Positions 15,968-28,422 of a stretch of 64,000 nucleotides of DNA are shown one piece after another; positions within the stretch are counted from its first letter, which is position 1; the number at the start of each line of letters is the position of its first letter. Source of the stretch: Cavenderia fasciculata (Eukaryota > Evosea > Eumycetozoa > Acytosteliales > Cavenderiaceae); contig NW_004457695.1 in the NCBI RefSeq assembly GCF_000203815.1, positions 2,912,054-2,976,053 on the forward strand, given 5' to 3'. Both the position numbers and the translations under genes were made by a program. The notes beneath the pieces were generated by a model. The model was not told the origin of the DNA. It searched no databases and worked only from the letters and a program-made list of their open reading frames with translations.

Positions 15968-18900
15968 ATGAGTTCAGCAGCCCAAACTATCACTGCATCT
16001 CCAGCAGCAGTAGCAACAACAACAACAATCACAACACCACCAACAGGAGCAGTCTTTCAACCATTCATTGGCAATCGCGTTAAACCAACATACCCATTAA
16101 GACAAGTCCAACGCATTAGAAAACAAATATAATCCACGTTAAATAGACATACAGGTGGCGACCAAGAACTACAATCAGAGGTTCTAAGAAGTTTCAGCAT
16201 ATCTAAACATGGAAGAGGTATCAAGATGTTGCTCGATCCCAAAGGAGAAAAGATCTACAACGATGGTACAGTTTTTATGGCTACAAGAGATTATAGTTGT
16301 CTCAACATCATTAGAAAGATGCACAAGGAAGCAAAAGATGGGAAAAAGAATCATTTTACAAAAACACAGTAAGTTGCATATATTATTATATTTAAAACTT
16401 CTAGTTCATTTATACTAATTCCTTTCTTTAAAAGAATATTATCATCGGTATCACCTTTTCATACTGCTTCACAACTAAGAGATTTTGGTTTCAAATTTGC
16501 AAATGGTGCATTCACAAACGCCAACAAACATGCAAAACAATATGGACCTGGTAGAAACATTAGAGCAGAGGAGTATACACAATTCTGCCAGGCTCTGGGA
16601 CGATCTGATATCAATAAAACAGATGCCAACAAAAAGAAAATAATGGAGGATATTAAAGAATTTTATGCTCAAACAACGATTACAGAACCTTCTTCAAAAT
16701 GTAGCACAAAGAACCAAAAGGATGCCAACAATAAGACAGTAAGAGTATCGACACCAATAAGAAAGCTACTGTGCCCATCAATTGCACAGGCATATGCTTA
16801 TTATGTTGAATTTATTGCGAAAAAGTACAAAGACTGTTCAGACAATGATGAAAAGACACCAATCCATCGCAGTACATTTTACAAGTTTGTACCATCTGAT
16901 GTCAAAATCTTCAACAACAGAACTGATACTTGTCCATATTGCCATCTATATGACGTGCTCAAGGCAAAAGCAGAAAAGACCACGCTCACAGAAAAGGAAG
17001 ATACAGATTTTAAAACTTGTAAAATTCACAAGGAATTTGTTGAAAAGAGAAAAAAGGATTTCGAGAAAAAAAAGGAATCATTGACAAAGGATCAAGTCAT
17101 TGTATTGATGGACTTTAAAGAGAATATTGCACTTGGAATGGGACCAGAAGAACTCAGTCAAAATTTCTATGGAAAACCACAAAGAAGCATTCTGGGGATG
17201 GTTATTTACCATAGAGATCCAGCGACAAATGAAGTGGTTAAAGAGCATTTTGATGTTTTTTCAGATGTTTTAAATCATTGTTCGTCATATGTGATTCATA
17301 GTATCAAGCTATTCTTTTCCACATCAGAGTTGTTCAAAGCTAGACACTTTTCACAAATCTTCTTTTGGAGTGATGGAGCAAAACATTTCAAGTCTGCCGA
17401 GATATTATCGTTTTGTATTGACCTTAAAAAGTCACCATCACAAAGCCTCAATAGAGTGGAATGGCAGTTTTCTGCACAATATCATGGAAAGAGTGATGTT
17501 GACAGACACTTTGCAGATCTCTCAAACATCACAGCTCAACAATCAAAATGTTATGATATTTATACTGGCAAAGATTTTATCAAAGGTGGTGACAGATGTT
17601 ACAGTTAGAAATAACCTTTACAAGTGTTCACAAGGAAGAAAAAAAGATTGTGTACAATTAGAGATCAAAGAGTTTTCTTTGGATTCATTAAAACACTATG
17701 ATACCTATAAAAATATTGCAGGTTTCTCTGATTATAATGAATTTGTTTTTACCAACAAAAGTGTAGGTTTTAACCTCCTATCATATCCTACCTATAGAAA
17801 CCATTTTTAACTTGATCATTATTTATTTTAGATGTACATGGGCACTCATGAAGTTAATTATGAACTTGATCCCATTAGATTTACATATAAATTTTTGTCT
17901 CAAAAGGTAAAAGTAGGCCAAGAAATCGATATCAAGCGTGGTTTCAAAGAGGTTGGAGTAGAAGAAGCTCAAGTTGTAAAACTCAAACAAAGAATGGTGA
18001 ATGCTACCAAGATAAAGTTAAATATCCAATCATCTTCCTCGTCATCATCTACATCATCAACAGAACAATATGATGAAAAGACTAGAATTTCAGAACTTAA
18101 ATCGTTAAATGTAAAACAATTAAAAGTGATTAACAAAGAATGGACTTTTCGTTCAAAGGCTTTGAAAGGAGAAATAATTGATACTATCATCAAATATGAA
18201 AAAGAAGCAATCGCAGAAAAAATGGCATTAGCAAGAGCGGAAAAGATTAATCAAGAGAAAAGAGATAATTTAATTTATTTCCAACAACAACATGAAGAAA
18301 AGAAAGATAACAAAAGAAAAAACACAGAAGAACAATCAACAAACAATAATATTATAATACAAGAAGAAGAAGAAGAAGAAGAAGAAGAAAGAGTATTCAA
18401 AAAAAGAAAAACTCACAATAATGCCATTGTTGATGATGATGAAGAAGAAAAAGAAGAAGAAGCAGCAGAAGCAAATAGTATTAAACAAGCTATAGAAGAA
18501 AAAAGAAGAAAGTTTAATGCTATGTTTGTCGATCAAGAAGAGGCAATCCAAACAAGACATCATCCCAAAAAAGATAACGAACAAGATGTAATCATGGGAG
18601 ATATTGGTGGTGATGATGATGATGATGATATGGAGGACATACCATGCACCGAATTTAAAGATGTTTGCGGCACAACCCCTATTCTTGAATCCATCCAAGA
18701 AGAAACTGAAGAACGTAAAAAACTAAAATTGGAGAAAAAGATTTTATCTATTGTTAAGACCTTTGAACAACAAATTCGTGAAGGAAAGAACAACATCACA
18801 ATCGACAAACCTGCTTCGAAACCACAAGAACAAGGACAATGGAATCTCAAAATATTCTCAATGGACGCTCTCTTTTCTATCGAAAATTTCAAAAATACCA

Positions 18901-18989
18901 TTGACAAGATCATCCAACTTTTGGCCAACTACTTCAAGGGGTATTCACTTGACCAAGGCTTTAATATCTCTCTCGTCCCTATTCTCTAA
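15968..18989 (+). pseudogene. Decayed transposase-like gene with WSDG/HGKS motifs and SAP-like segment
   Basis: Reading from ATG 15968 (MSSAAQTITASPAAVATTTT) meets an in-frame TAA at 16130-16132, after which the same frame continues (GGDQELQSEVLRSFSISKHG), crosses an in-phase intron (16369-16434) and runs to 17608. A +1 frame change near 17585 is needed to go on with VVTDVTVRNNLYKCSQGRKK, followed by a possible intron to 17832-18989. Motifs: CPYCH zinc-like pair, VIVLMDFKENIALG, FFWSDGAKHFKSAE, QYHGKSDVDRHFADL. These suggest an RNase H-like DDD/E core of a transposon family I cannot name. The C-terminal part has a SAP-like helix pair (ISELKSLNVKQLKV ... ALKGEIIDTIIKY) and Glu/Lys-rich coiled coil. 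Both defects point to a pseudogene. Confidence 0.6.
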
Positions 18990-20100
18990 GCCTCCCAAAT
19001 TGTTTTATTTTTAATACCAATCGTCAACTAAAAATTTTAATCAATGTCAACCCTTTAAAGTTTTAAATTTGTAGTATGATAACTCGGCCACTCCCTCCTC
19101 TTCATCTCCTCCTGGCCTACATCTCTTTATCCTCCTCTGCCTCCTCTTCCACAACCAATGAAAAGAGAAAGAGTTACTCATACACACACACAGTTGACAG
19201 ATGACATGTTGTAGATATTTAATGGGATTCTCAAAGTTGGGGAACAAATCAAGTATAGTTTGAGTGTTGGGGGGAATTGATCGATTATGAAGCAATGCTT
19301 GGAGTGCGGGTTTGTTTCGGTAGGTATATTCATAAGTTTCCAAACAATGCCATTTGTTTACCGCGCGAGGGCAAAGTTGATTGGTCGTCAATTTCTTCTT
19401 TCATAAAGATTGTATGTGTTTTCTTTCTTGATGATGGGTTTATTATTTTAAATCTATAACAAGTCTGTATATATTGGTATTAAAATTAAACAAAAAAGTT
19501 CATCCACCACCACCACCGCCACTGCCACCGCCACTACCAGAGAGGTCGCCAAGTTTCAATCAATCTCGTATAAATTTTCATAATTTATATCAAGTTTGAC
19601 CGCTCTTGTGGCCCACCAAAACATCCACCATTACAAAAGTCAACATATGGTTTCAAAATGATTTGAATGTGTATTGAATATATTTTTGTTATTTAATACC
19701 TATTTCAATTATCGAGCCAATGCCAAATTTGAAATGATAGGTATGTCAATTACTACAAGTTAAATATTTTATAGTTAATAGGATATACTCACCAATTCAT
19801 TCTTTAAAGATAGTTTGTGGTTGTAATATTAGTTCAACTATATTTATCTAAAGGTTACAGTGAACCTTTTCAAACCTATTTATATATGGAACTCCAAATG
19901 ACCAGCCAATTATTATACGTTGATTTCAATGATCTATAGTGGTCCAATATATATACATATTTTTTGATAGTAGCGCGCTGTACAGGTATGGAATCTAATT
20001 TTATTTTTATTTCTTCCAACTTTACACATTTTTAACTTTTTTTGCCAATTATAGATATGATATCGATATAGTAAATATTCACCTCACCTACTACTAGTAG

Positions 20101-20322
20101 GTGTATTGTAACATTGCTCACAAGACTATAGATGCCAAAATTCATCCAGTTGTATTTAAAGAGATAGGTTCTATGATTACTTTGAACTTCAAGGTTGAAC
20201 ATTACGAGTCAAATGAATATAGATCCTATCAGAGATCTGATCATTTGATTTCAACATATAATGATTTAATCTTTATTCAAGGATCCTTTGACAAAGAACC
20301 AAAATCTTTTATAAATATATAA
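20101..20322 (+). pseudogene. Coding-like fragment of unknown family
   Basis: A 73-codon frame (YCNIAHKTIDAKIHPVVFKE ... LISTYNDLIFIQGSFDKEPKS) with ordinary amino-acid balance, unlike the low-complexity frames around it. It starts just after an AG (a possible splice acceptor) and has no plausible partner exon. Unrecognised; may be a gene remnant or one exon of an uncalled gene. Confidence 0.25.
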
Positions 20323-21688
20323 TATAAATTAAAGTAAGACTATACACTACTATGAAATATTATACATCACTAACCATTATTCTATTGTTTAAAGACAATA
20401 GAAATAAACCTCTTTTTTATAATTATAGATTACACTTGTGGTTATATTATTATTATTATTTAAAAAGACACTACAACTCCTTTTGGTTGGTGGGAGGATG
20501 TTCTAGTGTCTGCCAAATGGTCACGCTTCGGTGTGGGAAACTTATGAATTCTACCCTCTATCCCTCTTCCCCTCCCCCCCCCCCCTCTATATATATACAA
20601 TTCTCCCCTATTTTAAATCATTTCAGAATTGGGAGCTGCAAGTACATTGTTCATTTGACTCAAAAGGACTACTCTACGGCATAGCCAACGGAGTTCAACT
20701 TGTCATTTGGTTCACAATGGGCATTTGCTTGCAGCTCCAGGCTTGGGTCTGGATACTAATATTTTATTTATTATCTATATATTGTTGGTGTTTTTTTTTA
20801 GAATGAGAAACATTGTGAGATTGAGACAAGAGTAATGGTAGCTCTATTGATTCTACTCATATTTCTTTTCCTCTTTTTATTTATCCCTTACAGCTTTATA
20901 GTTCAATATTTAATCAAACAATACATCCATATATGGTACCTATCCATAAATGATAAAGTTTAAGTATCATGTAGACTTCAACATAGTAGTAGTATATACT
21001 ACAACCACCACTCAATTACTAATACATATTTTTAACATAGGTCATCCTTACTATTTTTCTATAGAACCGATTGATCTTCTTCTTAATCAACCGCTGATCT
21101 ATTAAAGTTATGTATATATTCATAACATAAATTAATTTCAAAACTAACAATTCCAATCTATCAGATATCTGTTTAATGAGACTAGTCAACAAATCGGTTC
21201 ATACTATAGCTGATAGTCTTGTATTATAGCAACAAAGGTGGTTGTTTGGTCATCAACTCTACCCACCTGAATTAGAATACAAAGTTAAGTAAATTCATCA
21301 CAATACAACTATCAAACCCTCAACTAATCATATTCATGCCATATTATACTTTAAATATAGAATCAATTGATTAGAGACGAGTTGGTCCATTTTTAAAAAC
21401 TGTAAAGATATGTATCTTGTAAAATTACTGTCATAAATACTGTTTACTAATTATTATTTATTATCTTTTAGAATGGATGGTTTTGATAGACCGAATGCGA
21501 AATTGTCCATGACCACTAGCCTTGATGGGTTTTAAAAGAGCTAATTACAATAATACTAGTATGTACCAAATAAATAACCATGATATCGATATAGATTAAG
21601 CTACCATTACTCTTGAGCATTCACAATTGTTTTGAGATTGACCATTCCAAATATACTAACCATCTTGTCTAGCGTTGCTGGATGTGGC

Positions 21689-21772
21689 ATGCATTGAACA
21701 CTGCCGACACCAGTGCATATAATGTTGAAGATTCAAGGCGCCTACACCTCTTGCGTTGGCGCTTGTCTTTTT
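21689..21772 (+). ncRNA. Possible small structured RNA, two hairpins and T-run
   Basis: Hairpin 1 pairs ATGCATTG (21689-21696) with CAGTGCAT (21711-21718). Hairpin 2 pairs CAAGGCGCC (21734-21742, one bulge) with GGCGCTTG (21758-21765). A T5 run at 21768-21772 follows, as at RNA polymerase III ends. No tRNA or class I RNA consensus is present. Transcription is unproven. Confidence 0.25.
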
Positions 21773-22295
21773 ATTTGATTAATCGTGATCCGATCCATGT
21801 AGCACGTAGTTTTATATGGTTGCATGTTTACTATATGAGATAGGCTTTGAAGAATAGCATTTTTTTTATTTGAATAATCTTTGAAACGACGATCCAATAT
21901 CACCAATAGATACAACTTTTTGTGCTCTTTCTGTTTATATCATTTGTTTTTCCAAACAATGCTTTCTAGACCTCATCTTAGCCCATGGCTAATGGCGACT
22001 TTACGGAAAGTACTTTTTAGAAGGGTGAACCTCTCGCAAATTTTTTTGTCAACCATTTGATAGATAATGAAAAGATCTATCGATTGGTAAAAGAATAATT
22101 AAAAATAAAGAAGACCATAGAGAGAAATAAGTTTTACAAATAAATAGATTCTGAGGCGGTACTCCCAACCAAAAATTTTCAAAACCCCCAAAGAAAATAA
22201 ATGCTCAAATGAACCAAAAATTTTAAAATATAGAGTGAGGTGGGTTATTGTTTAGTTTATTTAGTTGTGTGTAGTATTAGTTATATTTATCAATT

Positions 22296-24090
22296 ATGAG
22301 TAATAATAATAATAATCACAATCCATTTCTATTACATAAAAGAATATGCGAAAATAATAGAGATGAAGTAGTAGAACTATTAAAGATTCCCTTTTATCGA
22401 GAGAATATTGATTTAAGAGATGCTCATGGTTATCCTCCTTCACATTATGCTGCTCATGTAAATATACAGATTTGAACATATCATCTGTTACTAGATAGAT
22501 ACTAATACCTCAATTACTTATTCTCTCAGTTTGGTTATGTCGAATTATTAGCAATACTAATTGAAAATGGAGCAGACCCAACAAGAAAGAGTACAATGGG
22601 ATGGTCACTTGTTCAAGAGGGAATAGGTAGAAGAGACAGAGAAGTTATTTCATACCTATTACAACATACTAAAAAGAAGATACACGATGAATTTAAAAAG
22701 AGAAAACCACAATTGTTAAAAGCTCTCTCTGAAATACCTGATTTTGAAATGGGTACGACATATATATATTTAAAAAAGATGTACATTAAAAACATTTATA
22801 TTAACTTTCATTTTATTTCTTTAGAAATTCATTGGGAATTTAAAAGTTGGGTACCATTGGTTAGTAGATTTTGTCCATTTGATACCTATAAAATATATAA
22901 AAAAGGATCATCTTTTCGTGTAAATACAACGATTGTAGGAGTAGAAGGTATTACTTTTAAAAGAGGTCAATTATCTTTTATGTTTATTGGTGATAAAAGT
23001 ATGATAAAAAAAAAGAGAGAAAGAGAGCAAACAACAATTATTGGCAATTAATAATTTACCTTTTTTATTTTACTTTAGAGAGATTGGTAACAGTTGATTT
23101 TGGCAAAAAAGAATACGCAGAAGTATCATTATTAAATGTAGATGAAAACAATGTAGATGATGAGGTGGATTTATTAATGAATAGTAAAAGTATTACAAGA
23201 GTAAAATTACTACAAGACGATATCAAATTTGAAGCCGCCAAGTCTTGGTTTGGTTATGAAAAGTTTGAAAAGATTGGAGGCGATCAAGAATGGAATTGTC
23301 AATTGTTTAATGTATCAAATGTAGATTTGAAAATAATCTCTAGAAAGAATTCAAAGGACAAGGGAGCAAACGATAAAAACAACAAAAAACATAAAGAGAT
23401 TGAGGATGTAGGCGGAGGAGGAGTAGAAACTTCAACCACCAATACTGGCATCTCAGAGACTGGTCGTAGCGATTTAAATTCTCCAGAAAAAAACTCAGAG
23501 ACAATGAAAGAATATATTGCTAGAAATCACGACCTAGCAATGAAACAAAAGGCTAGAGAAAGTACAATGCGTAACAAAGTCAATGCAAAAGATTATTTTG
23601 AAGTCCCAGACTCGTTTGACATTAACGTACCAATTACAGATAAATCTAAATTCAAATCATTGGGTTTATTATGTGATGGTGAATCTGTAAATGTTAAACA
23701 TAAAAATTTTCAAGTAATTATCAAACATTAAGAAATTGATCACAACAATTCAACGTAATTTCGATCATTAACATATATCTTTTCTTTTATTATGTTATTT
23801 TTTAGGGATGTGTTTGGATTTCAAATGAATTCCCAAGAAAGATTACAGATTTATTACCAATTTTTGAAGTATTGACACCAACCAACAAATTATTTAGTCG
23901 ATTGTCTGAATTTATTTCTCTAAAATTCCCAATGGAAGGGTTCCCAGTTAAATTGGACTTTCCTGTTGTACCAACTATTACAGCCACTGTAACATTTAAC
24001 AACTATATCGAAAAAGAAATAGATCCACAACATTTTGAAATTCCGGTTGATTTTATCAAAAAGAAAGATTTATTTTCAAACAATAATTAG
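22296..24090 (+). CDS. ANKRD13-family ankyrin protein with GPCR-chaperone domain
   Basis: Five exons (22296-22457, 22530-22752, 22825-22998, 23079-23713, 23806-24090) give 492 residues in frame. N-terminal ankyrin repeats occupy about residues 15-100 (NIDLRDAHGYPPSHYAAH, LLAILIENGADPTRKSTMGW). The C-terminal domain typical of ANKRD13 proteins follows: WEFKSWVPLVSRFCPFDTYK, YKKGSSFRVNTTIVGVEGI, a diagnostic FEAAKSWFGYEKFE segment, the AKDYFEVPDSFDINVP block, and near the end RLSEFISLKFPMEGFPVKLD. Animal ANKRD13A/B/D bind ubiquitylated membrane cargo through C-terminal UIMs and ANKRD13C acts as an ER chaperone; no UIM is obvious here, so it is nearer the C type. A Lys/Asn-rich insert sits in exon 4. 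Confidence 0.88.
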
Positions 24091-24197
24091 AAAGTAGAAT
24101 AATCATTCAAATCTTTCCACATACGCCAAATCAACCTTTTTTGTATTTATTAATTTTGTTAAAATATTTGATAATAAAAATTAATTTTGTTTTATTA

Positions 24198-27100
24198 TTA
24201 TTTTAATTTATCATTTCTTTGTAAAAGAGTACCATTGATTTCGTTTGAAATTAATAAAGCGAGACCTTGGAATTCGAGCAACGAGTTTGTAGAGTATTCT
24301 TCAAAATTTAATCTTGTAATATTCAATAATAGGGATTTGATATCCATATTGCTACTGTTGGCTTGTGCAACTCTGTTTTGAATGACCATCATCTCATCAT
24401 CTGGTGAAGCGGGTGCAGTTTTTGAGGAACCTGGTGGAGTTGAAGTTGATAAAGAGCTCTTTACAGGTGGTAGGTCTATATCAATTTCTGGAATAGTTGT
24501 ATCATGATCATCATTTTTAATTGGTGATGTCGATGTAACAATTGATGGTCGACCACCATCCATCTTCTTTCTTTTCGTTACTTTTTGATCATTTTGTACA
24601 TTTGGTTTTTGATTCTTTACAAAATTATCTAGACAAATATTAAATTGTTAGAGAATAAAATTATTATTATTATTATATATTTTTTTGTTTTTAACATACT
24701 AGTAATTGGAAGATTTGATTTATCTTGAAAAGTACAAGTATCTAAACTTTCCAAAGTAGCATTAATATCTGGTTTTTGTTGTTGATTGTGATTAAAATCA
24801 CTAGATGAGAGTGGTATTTTAATGTCGACTTTTTCCTTTAATCCATTTAAAATAGAATGAAGAGTAGGAGTATAGTTCAATTTATAATTTGGACTTTGTC
24901 CAAATGTTTGGTTCCAAAAACTTAATGTTGAATCCATAATTGATTGTTGTCGAGATTGAAAGGCATTAACAAGTAGATCGTTGAATTTGGCCAGTAGGTC
25001 ATCATTGTAACCTTCGTTTTTTACAATAGTTGTGGCAGAGTTTAGAATATCGCTCCACAGTTTGTTGAATGCATTCTTTACCAATGCGATCGATGATTTT
25101 GCCTCTTTACTAATATCTTTTGGAGGTGACTTCATGTACAGGTTGAATGATGGATTAAATATTTCCAACAAACCAAATAATTGTTTGGATTGTCCATTTA
25201 CTTTTTTCTCAAAGATTTGATTTAAAATGGTAATGATTGATTTCACATTACCTCCAATACTTTGATTCAATTCATAATTTACCCAATTTAATTCAATTAA
25301 AATGGTATTTAAAAATCTAAATGTATCACTATATCTATAGAGAGAGAGAGAGAGAGAGAGAAAGGTATATTAGAAAATGATAAAAAGAGTCGAGTTATTA
25401 TCTGTTTGTCTACACTGACTTTGTAAAAATATCATCAGATGATTTGTTTTTTGTTGTAGTTGTTGAATTAAAATCCATCAATTGTAAAACGGAAACTATT
25501 GTATCTAAACAAAAGTCTAGATTTAATTGCCATCTAGTAGTAGAGATATTTTCAATGATTTGATCCAAACAAACAATTAAAGATGTTTTGATTGAAAATA
25601 CTCTATAAAATGATTCAAATAGATTCTTCCAACATTTCTTTAAATCTAGTATTGTTTCACTTGAAACTTTTAAAGAATCCAACATTTTAAATGGATATAC
25701 CAATACCATTCTCAATGATGTTAAACTTTTTTGATTTATCATATGTGATGACATGAATTGACTCTTTTCAAAACTATTAAATATTATCGTTGCTAAAGAA
25801 AAAATAAAAAAGAATTAATAAATGAAACATATATATTATTTTTTTTTGTTTTACCATTTAAAATCCAAAATTGTAAAATGAAATCAATTGAATCAATTTG
25901 ATTATTTTCTTCAATATTAATAATATCCAAAGCAGATACAATTTTTAAAAGTAAATCTGGGGAATTTGAACATGAAAACTGTATAGAATCATTTAAAATA
26001 GTTTTGATTGTAGTTTTTAATTCTTTATCCTTTACATTTATACCAATATCTAATAAATTTGACATTATAAAATCTAAATAAAGAAAGAATTAATATATTA
26101 TTTAATTTAATTTTCTTTTTTTATATGTTTTGCATACCAAAAGGAGTAAGTTGTTTTTGTTTTGATTTTTGTGAATAATCAATGGAAAATAAAATAGATC
26201 TTGGAATTGATCTAATTAAAAATTGTAATACAGTTTGTAAATATTGAATATTTAAACTATTTTGACATTGTTCTTCCATGATGATTCTATTTGCAATTCC
26301 TTCAAATGTTTTTAAAATGTTTTGAATTAATTGTTGAATGTTGCCATTGTCTGAGGATTCCTTGTTACATATTTCTGATACTCGATCCAAAAGTCCTTGC
26401 CAAATCTCAATCAATACATCTTTGGTCTTTTCAAGTGATGTCAATAAAACCTTTTGTAAAAGTCCAAAATTTTGATTAATCCATTGACTTGAAATAAATG
26501 AATCTTGAAATGGTTCAATAGCAATTTGATATGATTTAAATATAGTTTCCCTCATTTTTGATTCTTTTAATAATATTATTGCTAAAAAATAAAAATAAAT
26601 AAATCAATAAATAAATAAATATTCATAGTAGTCGATCATTTTGTATTTCTTTCATACATAATAAATTTAAACAATCCAAACCAAAATCATTATCTTCAAT
26701 TAAAAATGTTATAATTGGTGAAGCTACAATATGAAATGTCTATAGAAATAATATTGGGTTAATAAATAGTATTATTATTATTATTACTTTTAAGTCTACT
26801 TACATTTGGTAAATCACCACCAAGAGCATTTAATAAATATAACCAAGTGATAAAACAATTTAATTTAACATTTGAATTTGTTTCTCTTTTTAAACCAAGG
26901 GATAGAGGAGTTGCAATTAAATTTAATCTTTTTGGAATGACCAATGATTTTTGTCTAAGAGCATCAATTAAATATCTCCAAGATATAAATGTTTGACATC
27001 TCAATTCTGGATTTTCCAAACATACAAACCATTTCTAAAAAAAAAAAAAATAGAGAAATAATAATTAGTATTAATATTTTTGTATAGTTTTATTGTTTTA

Positions 27101-28055
27101 CATACTTCAGGTAATTTTAAAATTTTGTTTATAATACTATTACTAAATAATTCTTCACCAAGAAAATAGATAAAATAACCCCAGATCGTTGCACAATGAA
27201 GTTCATTTTTATCATTTAAACTTGTCAACTTGCTAATAAATACATCTATTTCTTGTATGAGTCCTTGTGTCAACTCTTTGTATACTTCTGGTGCAAACAA
27301 CTCGTGTGGTGGAGCAGGCAATATCAATCGCTTGATCATCTCTTCTGACAGTTTGCCAACATCGCCAGAGGTGCTAGAGTTGGCCAACATCTTGTCAAAG
27401 AGCAATGGAATCCATTTATGAGCCATGGGAAGGAATATTTGTGGGTTTTGAGCATAGATGTGAGTGAATGACAATAAAACCTCTCGCTCAATGGTTGGTG
27501 ATCCAAATGGTACAGTCTCTAGTATATTACAATAGGTCTTTGCCAACTTTGTACTAATTGGACCATTTGGAAATGCTTGTGACGTTAAACACCAAACTGC
27601 AAAATTACATATATTCTTATTCTTGGTAGTTGATATTGTATTCTCTAATAATATTGATATATCTTTTATTTGATTTTCTTAAAATAATATAGAAATTTAG
27701 TCTTCCTTCTTCTTATTTGGTATATTAATATATATATATATTTATATTATTTTTAGTTACCTAATAAATGACCAACAATAAATTTACTATAAATAAAGTA
27801 ACCTAGACAACGTAAAGAACTGATTGCTAGATTATCACTACTTGGTTGATTGTTGTTTGATGATGATATGTAGTATTGGTAGATCTTGATATAAGTCGTA
27901 ATGGTTTGAGGTGTCAACTTGAACGATTGTGATATGGTATCATTCTCTACGTGTTCCTTTAATAAACCAAGTAATTGGTTGAATGCATCTCTTGCTTCTT
28001 TACCTGTTGAACCTCCTCTAACACTAGTCTCTAGTGTCTTGAGGATTGTATCCAT
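24198..28055 (-). CDS. RIF1-like protein (telomere/replication-timing factor, HEAT repeats)
   Basis: About nine or more exons read in frame from ATG 28055 to the stop at 24198, giving roughly 1150 residues. The N-terminal half has RIF1-type HEAT repeats: FAVWCLTSQAFPNGPIS, LSFTHIYAQNPQIFLPMAHK, ATIWGYFIYFLGEE, then KWFVCLENPELRCQTFISWR, which matches the W-x-x-CL-x-NP-x-LR-x-x-A-W block of the RIF1 N-terminal domain. RIF1 controls replication timing through PP1 and acts in double-strand-break repair and telomere biology. The C-terminus is short, with a Pro/Ser/Asp linker (about 24400-24560); no obvious RVxF/SILK PP1 dock was found. The protein is much shorter than animal RIF1. A palindromic E2F-type site lies about 95 bp upstream. 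Confidence 0.78.
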
Positions 28056-28148
28056 ATTCTATCTCTTCTCTTTGTTACTTTAATCTAACAATGACAACCT
28101 TTGCAAGATGCAGTGCTAAAAGACAAATGCCATCCTCTTCCACGAAAT

Positions 28149-28160
28149 TTTGGCGCCAAA
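28149..28160. promoter_or_regulatory. Perfect palindromic E2F-type site upstream of RIF1-like gene
   Basis: TTTGGCGCCAAA, a 12-bp perfect palindrome containing the E2F/DP core TTTGGCGC on both strands, 94 bp from the RIF1-like start codon in the 367-bp divergent promoter shared with the esterase gene. Replication genes are typical E2F targets and dictyostelids have an Rb/E2F system (established); use at this gene is inferred. Confidence 0.6.
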
Positions 28161-28422
28161 CAATACAAACTTTTCAAGATCATCACATTCATCAAATATT
28201 AAAACACACATATACCATACTACCTACCTAACATACATATATACATACATTTATATAATACATATATAATATCTTTATCTTCATTATGATATGATATCAG
28301 TCGGAGAAGATATTTTTTTGTCGGGGATTTGTTTGGTTGGTTGCCAACAACGATCATTGTATAATGACTACAAGAATACCCTCACCTCACATCACTTTTA
28401 AACAAATACAAAGAAGAAGAAG

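Larger units (their letters stand above)
18990..22295. other. 3.3-kb region without a confident gene
   Basis: Holds coding-like but isolated fragments (19047-19391 minus; 20101-20322 plus), an 11-bp inverted repeat GGAGCTGCAAG/CTTGCAGCTCC (20632-20642 and 20728-20738), a hairpin TTAGCC-CAT-GGCTAA (21978-21992) and a possible structured RNA (21689-21772). The mixed composition next to the transposon island suggests degraded mobile DNA. No transposase motif could be read. Confidence 0.4.

Noticed and set aside
16106-16154. A 49-base intron that would remove the in-frame TAA in the transposase-like gene
   Set aside because: The donor (GTCCAA) is poor and splicing there shifts the frame of the next exon.
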